Assembly: GCA_964617765.1 (NCBI GenBank)
Contig: CAZTZY010000070.1
Coordinates: 1-15,559, forward strand
Direction: 5' to 3'
Source: CAZTZY01 sp964617765
GTDB lineage: Bacteria; Pseudomonadota; Gammaproteobacteria; Pseudomonadales; DT-91
Length of the DNA: 15,559 nt
The stretch's first letter is position 1. Each line of letters opens with the position of its first letter. This document shows, in pieces, positions 15,339 to 15,559 of the stretch. Under the pieces are notes generated by a model. It did not search any database and was not told the DNA's origin. It saw only the letters and a list, made by a program, of their open reading frames with translations. The position numbers were made by a program, and so were the translations under genes.

Positions 15339-15559
15339 TCAGAAAATACTTAAGTCAAACTTAAGAAAGATGGGTCGGAAATAGCAACGGCCAACCTGCA
15401 ATACACAGATTGAAAAGTTCATGGATTGACCGATAACAATTTGATCTATTTTGTCATAATACAATCTATAGAGCGATACCTTATCGTTCAAATCTGGCAT
15501 GCAGATAGTGTGAATAAATAGTTCGAAGCCTGTAAAGCCTGTACTTGTAGTGCCGGTAT
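15339..15559 (-). CDS. Possible partial ORF running off the right edge
   Basis: On the minus strand a frame is open from the window edge down to a TGA at 15341-15339, which is 72 complete codons. An internal ATG at 15500 would give 53 residues (MPDLNDKVSLYRLYYDKIDQ, then IVIGQS and onward). The DNA is AT-rich and the product, with scattered Cys and aromatic residues, resembles no family I know. It could be the 3' end of a gene to the right, or a chance frame in an intergenic region. No ribosome site precedes the ATG at 15500. If real, it lies 53 bases upstream of the CmoA-like gene on the same strand. Confidence 0.2.
   Translation of the reverse strand, partial: TGTTSTGFTGFELFIHTICMPDLNDKVSLYRLYYDKIDQIVIGQSMNFSICVLQVGRCYFRPIFLKFDLSIF
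15349..15365. promoter_or_regulatory. Paired CTTAAG palindromes upstream of the CmoA-like gene
   Basis: CTTAAG occurs at 15349-15354 and 15360-15365, 11 bases apart, which is one helical turn. The first copy sits in the longer palindrome ACTTAAGT. On the minus strand, a TTGACT hexamer falls between the two copies. This is the geometry of a small operator over a promoter, about 64-80 bases ahead of the CmoA-like start. It could also be chance. Confidence 0.28.

Noticed and set aside
15474..15486. CGATA/TATCG hairpin near the right edge
   Set aside because: It has only a five-base stem with a three-base loop, no T-run, and no gene end nearby that it could serve.
1..15559. CRISPR array, tRNA, rRNA, transposase or phage genes
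   Set aside because: I looked for regularly spaced repeats, tRNA-like and rRNA-like sequence, and integrase or transposase proteins in the frames, and found none.

Overview
The window looks like chromosomal DNA of a gammaproteobacterium of moderate to low GC. This rests on the ubiE-ubiJ-ubiB ubiquinone cluster in the proteobacterial order, on TypA/BipA and Dtd proteins of gammaproteobacterial type, on a CmoA-family enzyme, and on an RND efflux operon. A free-living, possibly marine, lineage such as Cellvibrionales is my guess and is not proven by the sequence. No rRNA, tRNA, CRISPR array, transposase, integrase or phage gene was seen.

Layout, left to right. Positions 1-165 hold a dispersed-repeat-like block, and a short open frame enters from the left edge and ends inside it. 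Positions 166-1983 (minus) encode an outer-membrane autotransporter with an unusual cysteine-rich passenger. A 659-base AT-rich divergent intergenic region follows, containing spaced ATTAATGG half-sites and a TATAAT box. Then come typA (2643-4451, plus) and dtd (4463-4909, plus), a small translation-related pair. dtd runs convergently into an RND efflux permease gene, and the two coding regions overlap by 26 bases.

From 4884 to 15285 every confidently called gene is on the minus strand. In transcription order these are a CmoA-like carboxy-SAM synthase (15285-14521), an isoprenylcysteine/phospholipid-type membrane methyltransferase (14475-13762), ubiE, ubiJ and ubiB (13617-10707, joined by TGATG and ATGA overlaps), an MFS exporter (10610-9273), a candidate 39-residue small protein (9234-9115), a periplasmic adaptor (9115-7943) and an RND permease (7946-4884). 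The last four form a compact export operon with no outer-membrane channel and no regulator of its own.

How the genes work together. UbiE methylates the ubiquinone/menaquinone ring, UbiJ is the SCP2-domain assembly factor of the soluble Ubi metabolon, and UbiB is the membrane-associated atypical kinase/ATPase that supports coenzyme Q synthesis. The MFS exporter, adaptor and RND permease probably move small amphiphilic compounds out of the cytoplasm and across the envelope. The least explained part is the CmoA-like plus ICMT-like pair: a gene for making an unusual SAM derivative sits next to a membrane methyltransferase, with no cmoB adjacent. That pair, the cysteine-rich autotransporter and the small coupled ORF ahead of the adaptor gene are the main candidates for undescribed biology. 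The rest of the window is conventional.
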